A program made the translations under genes and the position numbers. Below, one piece after another: positions 17,401 through 24,282 of a DNA stretch of 34,771 nt. The stretch covers positions 1 to 34,771 of the forward strand of contig CAYYCP010000032.1 in the NCBI GenBank assembly GCA_964470375.1, given 5' to 3'. The stretch is from CAYNQK01 sp964470375. GTDB lineage: Bacteria; Spirochaetota; Spirochaetia; Treponematales; JBGSOB01. How positions within the stretch are numbered: the stretch's first letter is position 1; the number at the start of each line of letters is the position of its first letter. The notes beneath the pieces were generated by a model. That model was given only the letters and a program-made list of their open reading frames with translations. It was not told the origin of the DNA and searched no databases.

Positions 17401-17638
17401 TCTCGCGCACCCGCCCCAGCACCTCCTTGGCGGCCTTCTGGCGCACATCCAGCTCAATGGAGTAGTCCTTGAGGGCGGCCTCGCGCTGTCCGACGAAAGC
17501 GGACAGCTCCTCCTTGAGGCGTTCGGCGTACTTCCTGACCTTGTCCAGGGATCGATTGTTGCGGTCGAGGAAACGATACAGGGCCAGCGCGGCGACCACG
17601 ATGACCAGAGTGACGATATTACCTATGCCAAAATCCAC
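14387..17638 (-). CDS. 1083-residue membrane-anchored coiled-coil protein (SpiroCoCo-like)
   Basis: The start GTG 17638 is preferred over GTG 17662 because GGGAG lies 8 nt before it. The N-terminus is one transmembrane helix (IGNIVTLVIVVAALALYRFL) followed by RNNRSLDKVRKYAERLKEEL. The rest is almost unbroken Ala/Glu/Arg/Leu-rich heptad sequence without Pro or aromatic clusters, so a very long cytoplasmic coiled coil is expected. The last 35 residues, including GWTAEEIARATKLSRGEVEL, resemble a small helix-turn-helix found at the C-terminus of related membrane coiled-coil proteins. Such proteins occur in spirochaetes and may have a structural or cell-shape role; this is inference. The repetitive codons produce several long antisense open frames. 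Confidence 0.85.
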   Translation of the reverse strand: MDFGIGNIVTLVIVVAALALYRFLDRNNRSLDKVRKYAERLKEELSAFVGQREAALKDYSIELDVRQKAAKEVLGRVREIEAGLNERADALDAVGRRIAEYDRVLDELMGMTERADENLRRIREESAFADTVAKKLKEAEARLEAVATGIPALSQEFRRANQESLAGLMDEISRRVEARVDAAAEAAAEAAARAEAASQETARMDGARAAQARDELSALEEAFQAAFQKARREAERLEDAAFTKLRDSIAGRAQKLQEALEEKYQSLQAAAKERIQETQALLKGFKAEYLAETRSLTEGTAAAAAEAAARIEALMKRIAEAEAAAARAMEAVDADTSAREAALRKKLEASTAQVSAELERALGALEAESAKRLSAAEQALGAGLSELSARGASLAEKARADMEASFEERRSELMGRFGELAAEIERSVAELRAEMDYKYQKLAEAESDVERMDSAIRASMAEVEAGIQADFRAFGESISARQAEEEERLAGEMNALQASLAELEKGISQLKEEAYQNMSERLRLFEDGFFRDLKKRSEESEARMAEWRSALEARLDSLGGEAEEARGRVEREYAEALKERLAKLQARFAEQAAKLEDRLSALEESAGQRVEAVRADLGAVQEMARSGLQEAVQASRAAIDAELSRFVLDSGERIKKAERELAAWQAGLERSMREFHETGEAQRTALSVQLDSLGLEAAALRKDLAGRSAEAAEALARTYDSLLEGARQRAAEASAQMDAKLREIKAAAAEIKDKVEQTQARLMGRIDEEAKALGATLDELEKRERDFAARTRVFERADELSAKLDQDVEQLRAALARAEAQRGELAEMEAQLDRVRRLEDEINQKMNRFLSERKRIDSMEEDFKRLLGISQGIDARLESVTASSDALTEIEARMRRLMEMGAQAETKLERLEKKGGVLDSTAEGIDRAFQGMRELEKALKAQEAELKSLPGRIAELRASVDGLTGDKEKVAAAVERLSSLDRDLAAIEGRIAEMQKAREWLARTETRLEELAKEAQEQVRLFGDIMKKETAGSRRDQGAPTATTRDSVLKLSRQGWTAEEIARATKLSRGEVELILELGPRAK

Positions 17639-17754
17639 TTGTACACTCCCAGTTCCGCGCACCGCCCGGCGTCCGGACGGCCCGCGTCCCGCCCCGGCCC
17701 CCTCCGCGGCCGCGGCGAGGCGCCGGGCGGAAGGGAAGGAGCTTCCCCTGGCGT

Positions 17755-17760
17755 AGTATA
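17755..17760 (-). promoter_or_regulatory. possible -10 box for the coiled-coil gene
   Basis: TATACT on the minus strand (17760-17755) lies about 117 nt upstream of the start. The -35 region is a poor match. The 17639-17812 stretch otherwise holds GC-rich leader sequence with no gene. Confidence 0.4.
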
Positions 17761-17812
17761 CACCATAATGACGATGGGCGACAGCCGCGCTTTTTTATAG
17801 CGGTCGGCGCGA

Positions 17813-18478
17813 CTAGGACTGGGACAGGAGCCAGTCGGCGAGAGAGTCGAAGCGTGTGAAGACGGCCTGGGCGCGGCTTTTGCGAGGACGGCGCCGGGCT
17901 ACCAGGACGGCGCGCATACCCAGATCGGCCGCGCCGGCCACGTCGTAGCGCTCCGAATTGCCCACGTAGGCCATCGCGGCCGGCTCCGTCCCAAGGGCCC
18001 GCGCCAGGGCCAGGAAGGGTTCGGCGCCCGGTTTGAGGCGCCCGACCTCCTCTGAGCATATCTTGGCGTCCCAAAGGCCCTCCAGGCCCAGGCGCTCGAG
18101 CTTGTCGGCTAGGGGGAAGTCGGAGAGCAGACCTGTCTTCAGTCCGGCAGCGCGCAGGCGCAGGATTGCCTCGCGAACCCCGCGGCGCGGGCGCACGTGC
18201 GAGAATATGGGCGGCCAGGCTCGATAGATTTCCTCGTCGAAGAGGGTTTGCAGCCGCTCGGGCTCGAGGCCTAGGCGGCCGGCGGCTAATTCGGCCTGCT
18301 GGCGGTAGAAGTCGGTTCCCGCGGCGGGGCGTCCGGGGCGCCTAAGCTCGGCCCGGGCGTGGCCCATGGAGAGGAGTAGGGGCGTCCGGCGCATGAGGAA
18401 GGGCAGGAGGCGCAGGTGGAAGCGGTAGTTGGGGTAGAGGGTGCCGTCCAGGTCGAAGCCGACCGCCTCGAGTCGCAT
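17813..18478 (-). CDS. HAD-superfamily hydrolase (haloacid dehalogenase-like phosphatase)
   Basis: This is a 221-residue cytoplasmic protein. Motif I is GFDLDGTLYPN with nucleophile Asp9 and acid/base Asp11, motif II is GLLSDFPLADKLERLGL, the motif III lysine is in RLKPGAEPF, and motif IV is AYVGNSERYDVAGAADLGM. A helical cap lies between motifs I and II, which places it in subfamily I (phosphoglycolate phosphatase/YjjG-like). Substrate cannot be told. Start ATG 18478 has AAAGGG 5 nt upstream. It is divergent from adenylate kinase across an inverted repeat. The role is probably phosphate-ester removal, perhaps house-cleaning of nucleotides or sugars. Confidence 0.88.
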   Translation of the reverse strand: MRLEAVGFDLDGTLYPNYRFHLRLLPFLMRRTPLLLSMGHARAELRRPGRPAAGTDFYRQQAELAAGRLGLEPERLQTLFDEEIYRAWPPIFSHVRPRRGVREAILRLRAAGLKTGLLSDFPLADKLERLGLEGLWDAKICSEEVGRLKPGAEPFLALARALGTEPAAMAYVGNSERYDVAGAADLGMRAVLVARRRPRKSRAQAVFTRFDSLADWLLSQS

Positions 18479-18507
18479 GGCGCCCTTTATATCCCGGGCC
18501 GTGCCGG

Positions 18508-18528
18508 GCTGTCCATGCCTTGGACAGC
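18508..18528. promoter_or_regulatory. perfect 8-bp inverted repeat between HAD gene and adk (possible operator)
   Basis: GCTGTCCA (18508-18515) and TGGACAGC (18521-18528) are perfect inverted repeats with a 5-nt loop, adjacent to the -35 box of adk at 18536. A shared operator or a hairpin in the divergent region is possible. The binding factor is unknown. Confidence 0.45.
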
Positions 18529-18535
18529 ACGGGTG

Positions 18536-18564
18536 TTGAGATGGCGGCTGCACAATTGTATACT
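18536..18564 (+). promoter_or_regulatory. adk promoter
   Basis: TTGAGA (18536-18541), a 17-nt spacer and TATACT (18559-18564) form a good sigma-70 promoter, with a leader of about 40 nt before ATG 18612. Confidence 0.7.
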
Positions 18565-18611
18565 GAGCGCCTTCTTGAGAGAGTCGATATGCTGAGCATG
18601 GAGGGACGCCG

Positions 18612-19250
18612 ATGCGACTGATCTTCCTCGGCCCGCCTGGAGCGGGCAAGGGCACCATCGCGGTGAAGGCCGCAGAGGAGTACGGTATGCCCCATATCTC
18701 CACGGGCGAGGCCTTCCGTGCTGCCATAAAGTCTGGTAGTCCCCTCGGCCTTAAGGTCAAGGGCATCATCGAATCGGGCGGCCTGGTACCCGACCAAGTG
18801 ACCATCGAGCTGGTGCGCGAGCGGCTTGCCCGGCCCGACGCGGCGGCCGGATGGATCCTGGACGGCTTCCCGCGCACCGTTGCCCAGGCCGAGGCCTTGG
18901 AGGCCATGGCCGCTCCGGACGCGGCTGTCAACTTCGAGGTCGAGGACGCCGACGTCATCGCCCGCCTGTCCGGGCGCAGGGTCTGCCGAGGCTGTTCGCG
19001 CAATTACCACGCGGACTTCATGCCTCCGAGGACCGAGGGTGTCTGCGACGACTGCGGCGGGGAGCTGTACGTGCGCGACGATGACAGGCCTGAGGCTATC
19101 GCCAAGCGCCTGGCCGTATATCGGGCCCAAACCGAGCCCCTCATCGCCCACTATAGTGCCAAGGGCCTCCTCCGCGGGATCGATGCGGCTGGGGCTCCCC
19201 ATGAGGTGTTCGAGGCCCTCAAAGCCGCCCTGTCCGGCCTGGGTTCCTAA
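18612..19250 (+). CDS. adk: adenylate kinase with zinc-type LID
   Basis: This 212-residue enzyme interconverts ATP + AMP and 2 ADP in the cytoplasm. The P-loop GPPGAGKGT is at residues 7-15. The AMP-binding HISTGEAFR and the DGFPRT motif (84-89) are intact. The LID carries four cysteines (C125, C128, C145, C148) in CxxC pairs, as in zinc-binding long-form adenylate kinases. The C-terminal RLAVYRAQTEPLIAHY is also typical. GGAGGGA ends 5 nt before the ATG. It has its own promoter and a terminator directly after the stop, so it is monocistronic. Confidence 0.96.
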   Translation: MRLIFLGPPGAGKGTIAVKAAEEYGMPHISTGEAFRAAIKSGSPLGLKVKGIIESGGLVPDQVTIELVRERLARPDAAAGWILDGFPRTVAQAEALEAMAAPDAAVNFEVEDADVIARLSGRRVCRGCSRNYHADFMPPRTEGVCDDCGGELYVRDDDRPEAIAKRLAVYRAQTEPLIAHYSAKGLLRGIDAAGAPHEVFEALKAALSGLGS

Positions 19251-19276
19251 GCCGGGGCAATCACATCGGCTTTTTT
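19249..19276 (+). terminator. Rho-independent terminator of adk
   Basis: AAGCCG (19249-19254) pairs with CGGCTT (19267-19272) around a 12-nt loop and runs into six T. The stem overlaps the adk stop codon. Confidence 0.78.
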
Positions 19277-19300
19277 AATTCGAAGGGCGGGCAGGAGGAT

Positions 19301-19965
19301 TCAGCCTATCTCGCGGACGAGCTCGACGCGGGATCGGCGCCCGCGCGGGGCGGGGCTCTCGGCGGGATAGCCCAGGGGGCTCAAGGCCACCGCCTCCCAA
19401 CCCTCCTGGAGACCCAGGAGGAGGGCGGCCTCGCGGGGGTCGAAGGCGCAGATCCAGCAGGTGCCCAGGCCCAGGGCCGTGGCCGCCAGGACCANNNNNN
19501 NNNNNNNNNNNNNNNNNNNNNNNNNNNNNNNNNNNNNNNNNNNNNNNNNNNNNNNNNNNNNNNNNNNNNNNNNNNNNNNNNNNNNNNNNNNNNNTCGAAG
19601 GCGCAGATCCAGCAGGTGCCCAGGCCCAGGGCCGTGGCCGCCAGGACCATGTGATCCATGACGATGGCCGCGTCGATATCCGAGGAGGATTTTCCGTCGA
19701 AAGAGCGCCGCCATGCGCTCCGCGTGTCTGCGGCCACTGCCAAAACGAGGGGGGCCTCCAAGAGCCAGGGCCCGCGGTAGACCCGCGCCAGGGCCTCGCG
19801 CCGCCTGGCGGTGTCGATGACGTATATGCGGATGGGCTGGAGATTCTTGGCGCTGGGGGCCAGGATGCCCGCTTCCAGGACCGCATCCAGCTTCCCCCCC
19901 TCGATGGGTTCAGGCGAGTACCTGCGAACGCTCCGGCGCGATCTCACTGTCTCGAAGAAGTCCAC
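19301..19965 (-). CDS. nitroreductase-family flavoprotein
   Basis: With the 55-bp overlap collapsed, this is a 169-residue protein. The N-terminus has FFETVRSRRSVRRYSPEPI, then ILAPSAKNLQPIRIYVID, and the middle has AAIVMDHMVLAATALGLGTC followed by WICAFDPREAALLLGL. These are the FMN-binding motifs of the nitroreductase fold, with Arg residues near positions 8-14 contacting FMN phosphate. The short length and the AALGLG-CWI-AF block resemble single-domain, often Fe-S-free nitroreductases. It would reduce a nitro, quinone or flavin substrate using NAD(P)H. The start is 3 nt after the stop of the second flotillin-like gene, so it is the last gene of that operon. Confidence 0.88.
19440..19649. 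other. assembly gap: 100 N flanked by identical 55-bp copies
   Basis: Bases 19440-19494 are identical to 19595-19649, with N at 19495-19594. The gap splits the nitroreductase frame. Removing one copy plus the N run reconnects WICAF to DPREAALLLG in one frame. Confidence 0.93.
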
Positions 19966-19968
19966 GGA

Positions 19969-21234
19969 TCAGTCCTTCCCGCCGGTTTCAGCCTTGGCTT
20001 TGGCCTTAGTCAGGTGATCAAGGGCTCCCGCCACCAAGCGGTTGCGTGCCTCGGCCACTGCGTCGGCCTCTATGGCCGTCAGGGGCGGGCGCGGTCCGCC
20101 GGCCCCGGTTACTACGGACACCGATCCGGCGGGATAGGAGGCCAGCGTGGCCGCGAAGGGCCCGAAGAGCTTGTCGAAGTTCTCGATCAGGTAGGCGCGG
20201 CGGGCGTCGGCCCCGGCTGACTCCAAAATGGCCAGCTTGGCCTCCAACTGATCCAGCTCGGCCATGGCCAGGGCCGAGTAGCGGGCCACCTCGGCCTTGG
20301 CGTCCAGGATGGTCTTGTCGCGCTCGGCCAGGGCCGGGGTGACGATGTCGGCCTTGAGCTGGAGTGCCACCGCCTCTATCTTCTGGCGCTCGGCCTCTAC
20401 CTGGGCCTTGATGCCGGCCACCCGGGCGCGCGCCTCGGCGGCCGCCTGCTCCACGCCCACGGCCTGGCGCTGGGCCTCGGCCCGCACGAGGACGCGCGTC
20501 TCCGCCTCCACCTGGGCGTACTGGTTTTCCAGCGATTTGACGGCGGTCTCGGCCCTGCGGGCCTCCTGCTGCTCGGCGGCCGTGGCGCGCGCCTCGGCCT
20601 GGGCCTGGCGGGCCTTGGTCTCGGCATTGGCGGTCTGCACGCGCTTGAGCAGGGCTATGTACAGGTCGGGCTCCTCCACCCCGGGCAGGCGGTGGTCGTC
20701 CACATCGGCGATGTTCATGGTAGTGATCTCAAGGCCGATGTTCTCCAGGTCGCTCTTACAGACGTTGATCATCTTGGCCACCAGGACGTCCTTGTCCTTC
20801 ATCACCTGCTCGGGGGTCATGGAGGCTATCGAGTCGCGCAGGTGGCCCTCGATGATGTCGGCGGCCACGCGCCGGAGGTCCTCGCGCCGACCCGCCAGGG
20901 CCATGGCCCGGGTGACCGCGTGCTGGCGTCCCAGTTCGTTCGAGGCGATGGCGAAGGACACCGTGGCCTTGGCGTTGAGCGGCACCACTCCGGCGGCGAT
21001 GGCCGAGTCCACGGTCACCTCGATGGTGATGGGTGTCAGGTCCAGCTTGCCGAAGCGCTGGAGCAGGGGGATGATGAAGACGCGCCCGCCCGAGAGGGTG
21101 CGGAAACCCTTCTTGCCGGCCGAGCCGGAGACCACTCCCAGCTCGTTGCCGCCTACGATCTTCATGTTGGTGAGGAGCTGGATCAAGACGGCCAGCCCGG
21201 TGACGCCGGCCAGGGCTATCAAGAAAATGATCAT
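19969..21234 (-). CDS. SPFH/flotillin-like membrane scaffold protein (second)
   Basis: This protein has 421 residues. An N-terminal transmembrane helix (MIIFLIALAGVTGLAVLIQL) is followed by an SPFH domain (VGGNELGVVSGSAG, GGRVFIIPLLQRFGKLDLTP, LRRVAADIIEGHLRDSIASM, LENIGLEITTMNIADVDDHR; about residues 28-195). Next comes a long Ala/Glu/Gln-rich coiled coil (about 205-345) and a Gly/Ala-rich tail. This is the flotillin/YqiK layout, which oligomerises on the cytoplasmic membrane and scaffolds proteins. It overlaps the upstream SPFH gene by ATGA (21231-21234), so the two are translationally coupled and probably form a hetero-oligomer. Its own substrate or cargo is unknown. Confidence 0.88.
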   Translation of the reverse strand: MIIFLIALAGVTGLAVLIQLLTNMKIVGGNELGVVSGSAGKKGFRTLSGGRVFIIPLLQRFGKLDLTPITIEVTVDSAIAAGVVPLNAKATVSFAIASNELGRQHAVTRAMALAGRREDLRRVAADIIEGHLRDSIASMTPEQVMKDKDVLVAKMINVCKSDLENIGLEITTMNIADVDDHRLPGVEEPDLYIALLKRVQTANAETKARQAQAEARATAAEQQEARRAETAVKSLENQYAQVEAETRVLVRAEAQRQAVGVEQAAAEARARVAGIKAQVEAERQKIEAVALQLKADIVTPALAERDKTILDAKAEVARYSALAMAELDQLEAKLAILESAGADARRAYLIENFDKLFGPFAATLASYPAGSVSVVTGAGGPRPPLTAIEADAVAEARNRLVAGALDHLTKAKAKAETGGKD

Positions 21235-22550
21235 TCGGCCCCTCCTTCGGCGCCGCCGGGGAAGGCCAGCGAGCGCACGTCCACTCCGAAGGCCTCCTTG
21301 AAGGTGGCCAGGAGGTCGGCGAAGGCCCGCGGGCCGCGGTTGACCGCGCCGGCGAAACCCTCCTCGTCGTTCATGACTACCAGGTTGTCCACGCCCGAGC
21401 CCTGGATGGCCGCCGAGTAGGCCGCGAAGAGTTCAGGCAGCTTCTGCTGGAGGAAGAGCACCGAGGCCGCGTCCGAGCCGAAGCGGGCCAGCAGGGCGGC
21501 CTTTCGTTTGAGTACCTCGTTGCGGGCCTGCTCCCTGATGAGGACGGCCTGGCGCTGGCCTTCGGCCAGGATGCGCGCGGCCTCCTCGGCCGCCTCAGCT
21601 GCCAGGGTCACCTTGCTCTTGTTGCGCAGCTCCTGGAGGGCGGCGTATTCGGCCTGCATGGCCGCCTCGCCCCGGTTCTTGGCCTCCTCGATGGCCTGGT
21701 CGGCGGTGTACTTGGCCCGCTGCACCGAGCCGGCCGACTCGCGCTTAAAGACCTCCAGGCGCTGGCTTGCCGCTAGGATGGCCTCGTCGGCCTTGGAGCG
21801 GGCCACGCTGATCCGCCGCTCGGAGTCGGACTCGGCTTGCTCGGCGATGGCCTTCAGGCGTGCTTCCTCGATCTCGACCTGCTGGCGCTTCTCGGCCAGG
21901 GTCTTCTGGGCCAGGTTGGCGATGTAATTGGAAGTGTCCCAGATTTTTTGCAGGGATACCGAGACCACTTTCATGCCGAAAGAGCGTAGGTCCGAGTTGA
22001 TATCTTCCAGGAGGCTGGCCCGGAACTGGGCGCGCTCGCCCAAGTCCGAATCCCCCTCGTCTCCGGCCACGTCCTCCATGCCTATGGCCTGGAGGGGGGT
22101 GGCCTTGTTGAGGGCTCCGCGGAAATTGCCCACCAGGGTCTGCTGCACTTGGCTCTGGATGGACTTGGCGTCCTTGCCCATAAGGCGCTCGACGGCCGAG
22201 TAGAGCATGGACTCCTCGTCGTCGTCGATGCACACGCAGGCGGTGGCGTCCGCGCCCACGGTGATGCCGTTGGCCGAGTTTACGCCCTCCACCTTGACGT
22301 TGACCGGTATTACGCCCAGATCCAGGGAGCCGATGGATTGGAAGTACGGCATGAGGAAGGTGCGTCCGCGTTCGACCGTGAAGCCGAAGACCCGTCCGCC
22401 GCGCTTGGCCCGCCGTCCGGTGACTACCATGACCCGGTCGGGCGGCGCTACCCTGATGGTGGCCTTGAGGACCCCCAACATGAGGAAAAAGGCGCCTACT
22501 CCCAGGAGGCCCGCCAAGAGGCCGCCTCCCAGGCTCAGGATTCCGTCCAT
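21231..22550 (-). CDS. SPFH/flotillin-like membrane scaffold protein (first)
   Basis: This protein has 439 residues. The N-terminal glycine-rich hydrophobic helix (LLAGLLGVGAFFLMLGVLKA) is followed by PPDRVMVVTGRRAKRGGRVF, RTFLMPYFQSIGSLDLGVIP, and SFGMKVVSVSLQKIWDTSNY, which mark the SPFH domain to about residue 215. A coiled coil rich in Glu, Ala, Arg and Gln follows (about 215-355), and the tail contains LFLQQKLPELFAAYSAAIQG. Start ATG 22550 has AAGGGGGATG upstream inside the preceding gene, overlapping it by 16 nt. The sequence is distinct from its downstream SPFH partner, so the pair is not a recent duplicate. Confidence 0.88.
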   Translation of the reverse strand: MDGILSLGGGLLAGLLGVGAFFLMLGVLKATIRVAPPDRVMVVTGRRAKRGGRVFGFTVERGRTFLMPYFQSIGSLDLGVIPVNVKVEGVNSANGITVGADATACVCIDDDEESMLYSAVERLMGKDAKSIQSQVQQTLVGNFRGALNKATPLQAIGMEDVAGDEGDSDLGERAQFRASLLEDINSDLRSFGMKVVSVSLQKIWDTSNYIANLAQKTLAEKRQQVEIEEARLKAIAEQAESDSERRISVARSKADEAILAASQRLEVFKRESAGSVQRAKYTADQAIEEAKNRGEAAMQAEYAALQELRNKSKVTLAAEAAEEAARILAEGQRQAVLIREQARNEVLKRKAALLARFGSDAASVLFLQQKLPELFAAYSAAIQGSGVDNLVVMNDEEGFAGAVNRGPRAFADLLATFKEAFGVDVRSLAFPGGAEGGAE

Positions 22551-23425
22551 GGTTCATCCCCCTTTTCTATGCCGGCGTCCAGGTCGGCTGCGCGGACGGC
22601 CAGGTATTCACCGTTGATCCGCCTCAGGAGCCTGATCGTTTCGCCTTTATTGGCGCGTCCATTGGATAAACGCGCGTAGACTTCCGTCTCTCGCCCGTAC
22701 TTTACAACGCGCGCCTTACCCAGGCGGCCTTCCTCTATGGGCACCACGACCACGGCCAGTTCGTGGAGGAGATCCTCGTCGCGCAGGCTGGAGTCCAGGT
22801 TGCGCCTGAGGGCCCGCCTGAGGGTCCTGGCGAGGACGGCGATGATGAAGCCCGAGATGAGAGCCCATAGGGCCGAGGCCAGGATGCCTTCGCCGCGCAG
22901 GGTGCCTATCAAGCCCATGGGACCGGCCCCTAGGGAGAAATAGACCAGGGTCCGCAGGGCTGAGGCCAGGCGGGCCACCGCCTTGACGCCGCGGGTGCCG
23001 GCGGCTATCAGGGAGCCGGTCCCCCCGCGGCCAATGTCTGGGACCGGATGGGCCTGGTCGCTGGAGACACCGTGGTCAGCGTGATGATCGGCGGCATCGT
23101 GGCCCGCGTGATCGGCATCATGATCCGCAAGATGGTCGGAGGCATCGTGGCCGGCGTCTATGTCATCGCCCGGGACATCGTGATCGGCGTCATGATCGCT
23201 GCTCGACGCGTCGTAGTCTGCGCCCGCGCCATGGTCCGAGGCGTCGTGATCGGAGCCATGGTCATCACCCAGGCTATCGTGATCTGCATGATCAGCGGCA
23301 TGCCCCTCGTGTCCGCCGTCGTGGTCTGCGGAATCCTCGTGGCCCAGGGCCCCCAACATGTCGACAAGGGTGACCCCGGCGCCGAAGACAGTCACGGCTA
23401 TGTAGGTGATGAGGAAGGGATCCAT
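22535..23425 (-). CDS. NfeD-like membrane protein with long His/Asp-rich loop
   Basis: Start ATG 23425 (MDPFLITYIAVTVFG) gives 296 residues. A TTG seven codons upstream is an alternative. The order is a transmembrane helix (about 3-25), a stretch of about 90 residues made mostly of Asp, His, Gly and Ala (about 29-122, e.g. ADHDADHAGHDAADHHADHG), a Gly/Thr linker, one or two transmembrane segments (about 155-200), and a C-terminal OB-fold-like domain (LAVVVVPIEEGRLGKARVVK, then GETIRLLRRINGEYLAVRAA). Helices plus C-terminal OB domain next to SPFH genes match the NfeD/YuaF/YqiJ partners of flotillins. The His/Asp loop should bind divalent metal, probably outside the cytoplasm; this is inference. 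First gene of the operon. Confidence 0.82.
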   Translation of the reverse strand: MDPFLITYIAVTVFGAGVTLVDMLGALGHEDSADHDGGHEGHAADHADHDSLGDDHGSDHDASDHGAGADYDASSSDHDADHDVPGDDIDAGHDASDHLADHDADHAGHDAADHHADHGVSSDQAHPVPDIGRGGTGSLIAAGTRGVKAVARLASALRTLVYFSLGAGPMGLIGTLRGEGILASALWALISGFIIAVLARTLRRALRRNLDSSLRDEDLLHELAVVVVPIEEGRLGKARVVKYGRETEVYARLSNGRANKGETIRLLRRINGEYLAVRAADLDAGIEKGDEPWTES

Positions 23426-23439
23426 CTCAGTTGCTTGCG

Positions 23440-23466
23440 CGGCCAAGGCCTACAGGGCCGTTTTTT
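23440..23466. other. hairpin with adjacent T-run at the head of the flotillin operon
   Basis: CGGCC (23440-23444) pairs with GGCCG (23456-23460), followed on the plus strand by six T. Read on the plus strand it is terminator-shaped, but no plus-strand gene precedes it. On the minus strand it lies in the leader of the NfeD-like gene, just upstream of its start. Confidence 0.35.
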
Positions 23467-23488
23467 CTCATTCTCCGCCTCGCGTAGA

Positions 23489-23517
23489 AGTATAGGCCCA
23501 GGACACTGGACGGTCAA
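23489..23517 (-). promoter_or_regulatory. promoter of the NfeD-flotillin-nitroreductase operon
   Basis: On the minus strand TTGACC (23517-23512), a 17-nt spacer and TATACT (23494-23489) match sigma-70 consensus well. The -35 box overlaps the stop codon of the upstream HAD gene. The four operon genes downstream overlap or abut. Confidence 0.78.
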
Positions 23518-24188
23518 GGCGAGGACCGCTCGGCCAGACGACCAAGGATACGGGCTGCCGCAGCAGGCACCTCGGGCATCCCGCTTATAATTGCATCATA
23601 GCAAATAATCCCCGCGCCCGCCCGGTGGCCGGGTGCTCCCTCGCGCCGGAAGAGGATAGTGCGCATGCCCGCTTCCGCCGCAGCCTCCAAGTTGGCCGGG
23701 CGGTCGTCTATGAAGACGATCGATGTCGCAGGCTGACCGGCCCGCTCGATGAAGAGTCGGCAGGCGCGGGGATCAGGCTTCCGCAGACCGGCCTCGCCCG
23801 AGACCAGGACGCAGCTGAAGAGGCTCTCCAGGCTGTGTATGGCCCGCAGCCCCGCTGACCACTCGGCCAGATCGTTGGAGAAGAGCCCCAGGTCGGCCCA
23901 AGCCCCCAGTTCGAGGGCCGTGTCCTTGAAGAGTGGATCCAGGCGCAGGCTGCCGGCAAGGTATTCCGTCTCGATGTCAGGATACTCTCCTCCAAGGCCT
24001 AGGGCCTCCCAGAGATCTGCCGCACTCAAACGGCCCAAGCTGGCCTCCCTATAGAGGGCCAGCACTTCCTCCTCGGGCAGGCGGGATCCCTTGTTGCGTA
24101 TGAAGGGAATGAGGCAGGCCGACACATCGTCGGAGTCGATGAAGATGACGCCCATGGCGTCGAAGGCTACCAGGGGGCGATCGCGCAT
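23514..24188 (-). CDS. HAD-superfamily protein with DAMG in place of DxDG
   Basis: This protein has 224 residues. Motif I is AFDAMGVIFIDSDD: nucleophile Asp10 is present but the +2 position is Met, not Asp. Motif II is DLGLFSNDLAEW, the motif III lysine lies in GLRKPDPRACRLF, and motif IV is SIVFIDDRPANLEAAAEAGM. A small helical cap lies between. Loss of the +2 Asp is seen in dehalogenase-type HADs and would weaken classical phosphatase action, so the reaction is open. ATG 24188 is preceded by TACAAT only 9 nt upstream (24203-24198) and lacks a clear Shine-Dalgarno, which suggests a nearly leaderless transcript. It is divergent from the hydrolase-phosphoribosyltransferase fusion. Confidence 0.82.
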   Translation of the reverse strand: MRDRPLVAFDAMGVIFIDSDDVSACLIPFIRNKGSRLPEEEVLALYREASLGRLSAADLWEALGLGGEYPDIETEYLAGSLRLDPLFKDTALELGAWADLGLFSNDLAEWSAGLRAIHSLESLFSCVLVSGEAGLRKPDPRACRLFIERAGQPATSIVFIDDRPANLEAAAEAGMRTILFRREGAPGHRAGAGIICYDAIISGMPEVPAAAARILGRLAERSSP

Positions 24189-24197
24189 GATGGGGCC

Positions 24198-24203
24198 ATT
24201 GTA
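24198..24203 (-). promoter_or_regulatory. -10 box of the HAD (DAMG) gene
   Basis: TACAAT on the minus strand (24203-24198) lies 9 nt before the ATG. The -35 region is weak. The leader would be about 3 nt. Confidence 0.4.
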
Positions 24204-24246
24204 CGCAGGAGGAGTCGCCGAGGGTAGGGCCGCGGCGAGGGCGGCC

Positions 24247-24276
24247 TTGCCGACCTGAGCGAAGCGCGGATACAAT
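24247..24276 (+). promoter_or_regulatory. promoter of the hydrolase-phosphoribosyltransferase fusion, leaderless geometry
   Basis: TTGCCG (24247-24252), an 18-nt spacer and TACAAT (24271-24276) are followed by exactly 6 nt (CGGCTG) and the ATG at 24283. The gene has no Shine-Dalgarno sequence, as at gcvT. Confidence 0.6.
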
Positions 24277-24282
24277 CGGCTG

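Noticed and set aside
15815..17800. 661-codon plus-strand open frame opposite the coiled-coil gene
   Set aside because: The heptad-rich codons on the minus strand suppress stops on the plus strand. The product is Leu/Gly-rich noise.
23048..23590. Plus-strand frame resembling a hydrophobic membrane protein
   Set aside because: It is the complement of the His/Asp-rich loop: GAT/CAT codons read as Ile/Val/Met on the other strand. The minus-strand gene has a promoter and neighbours.
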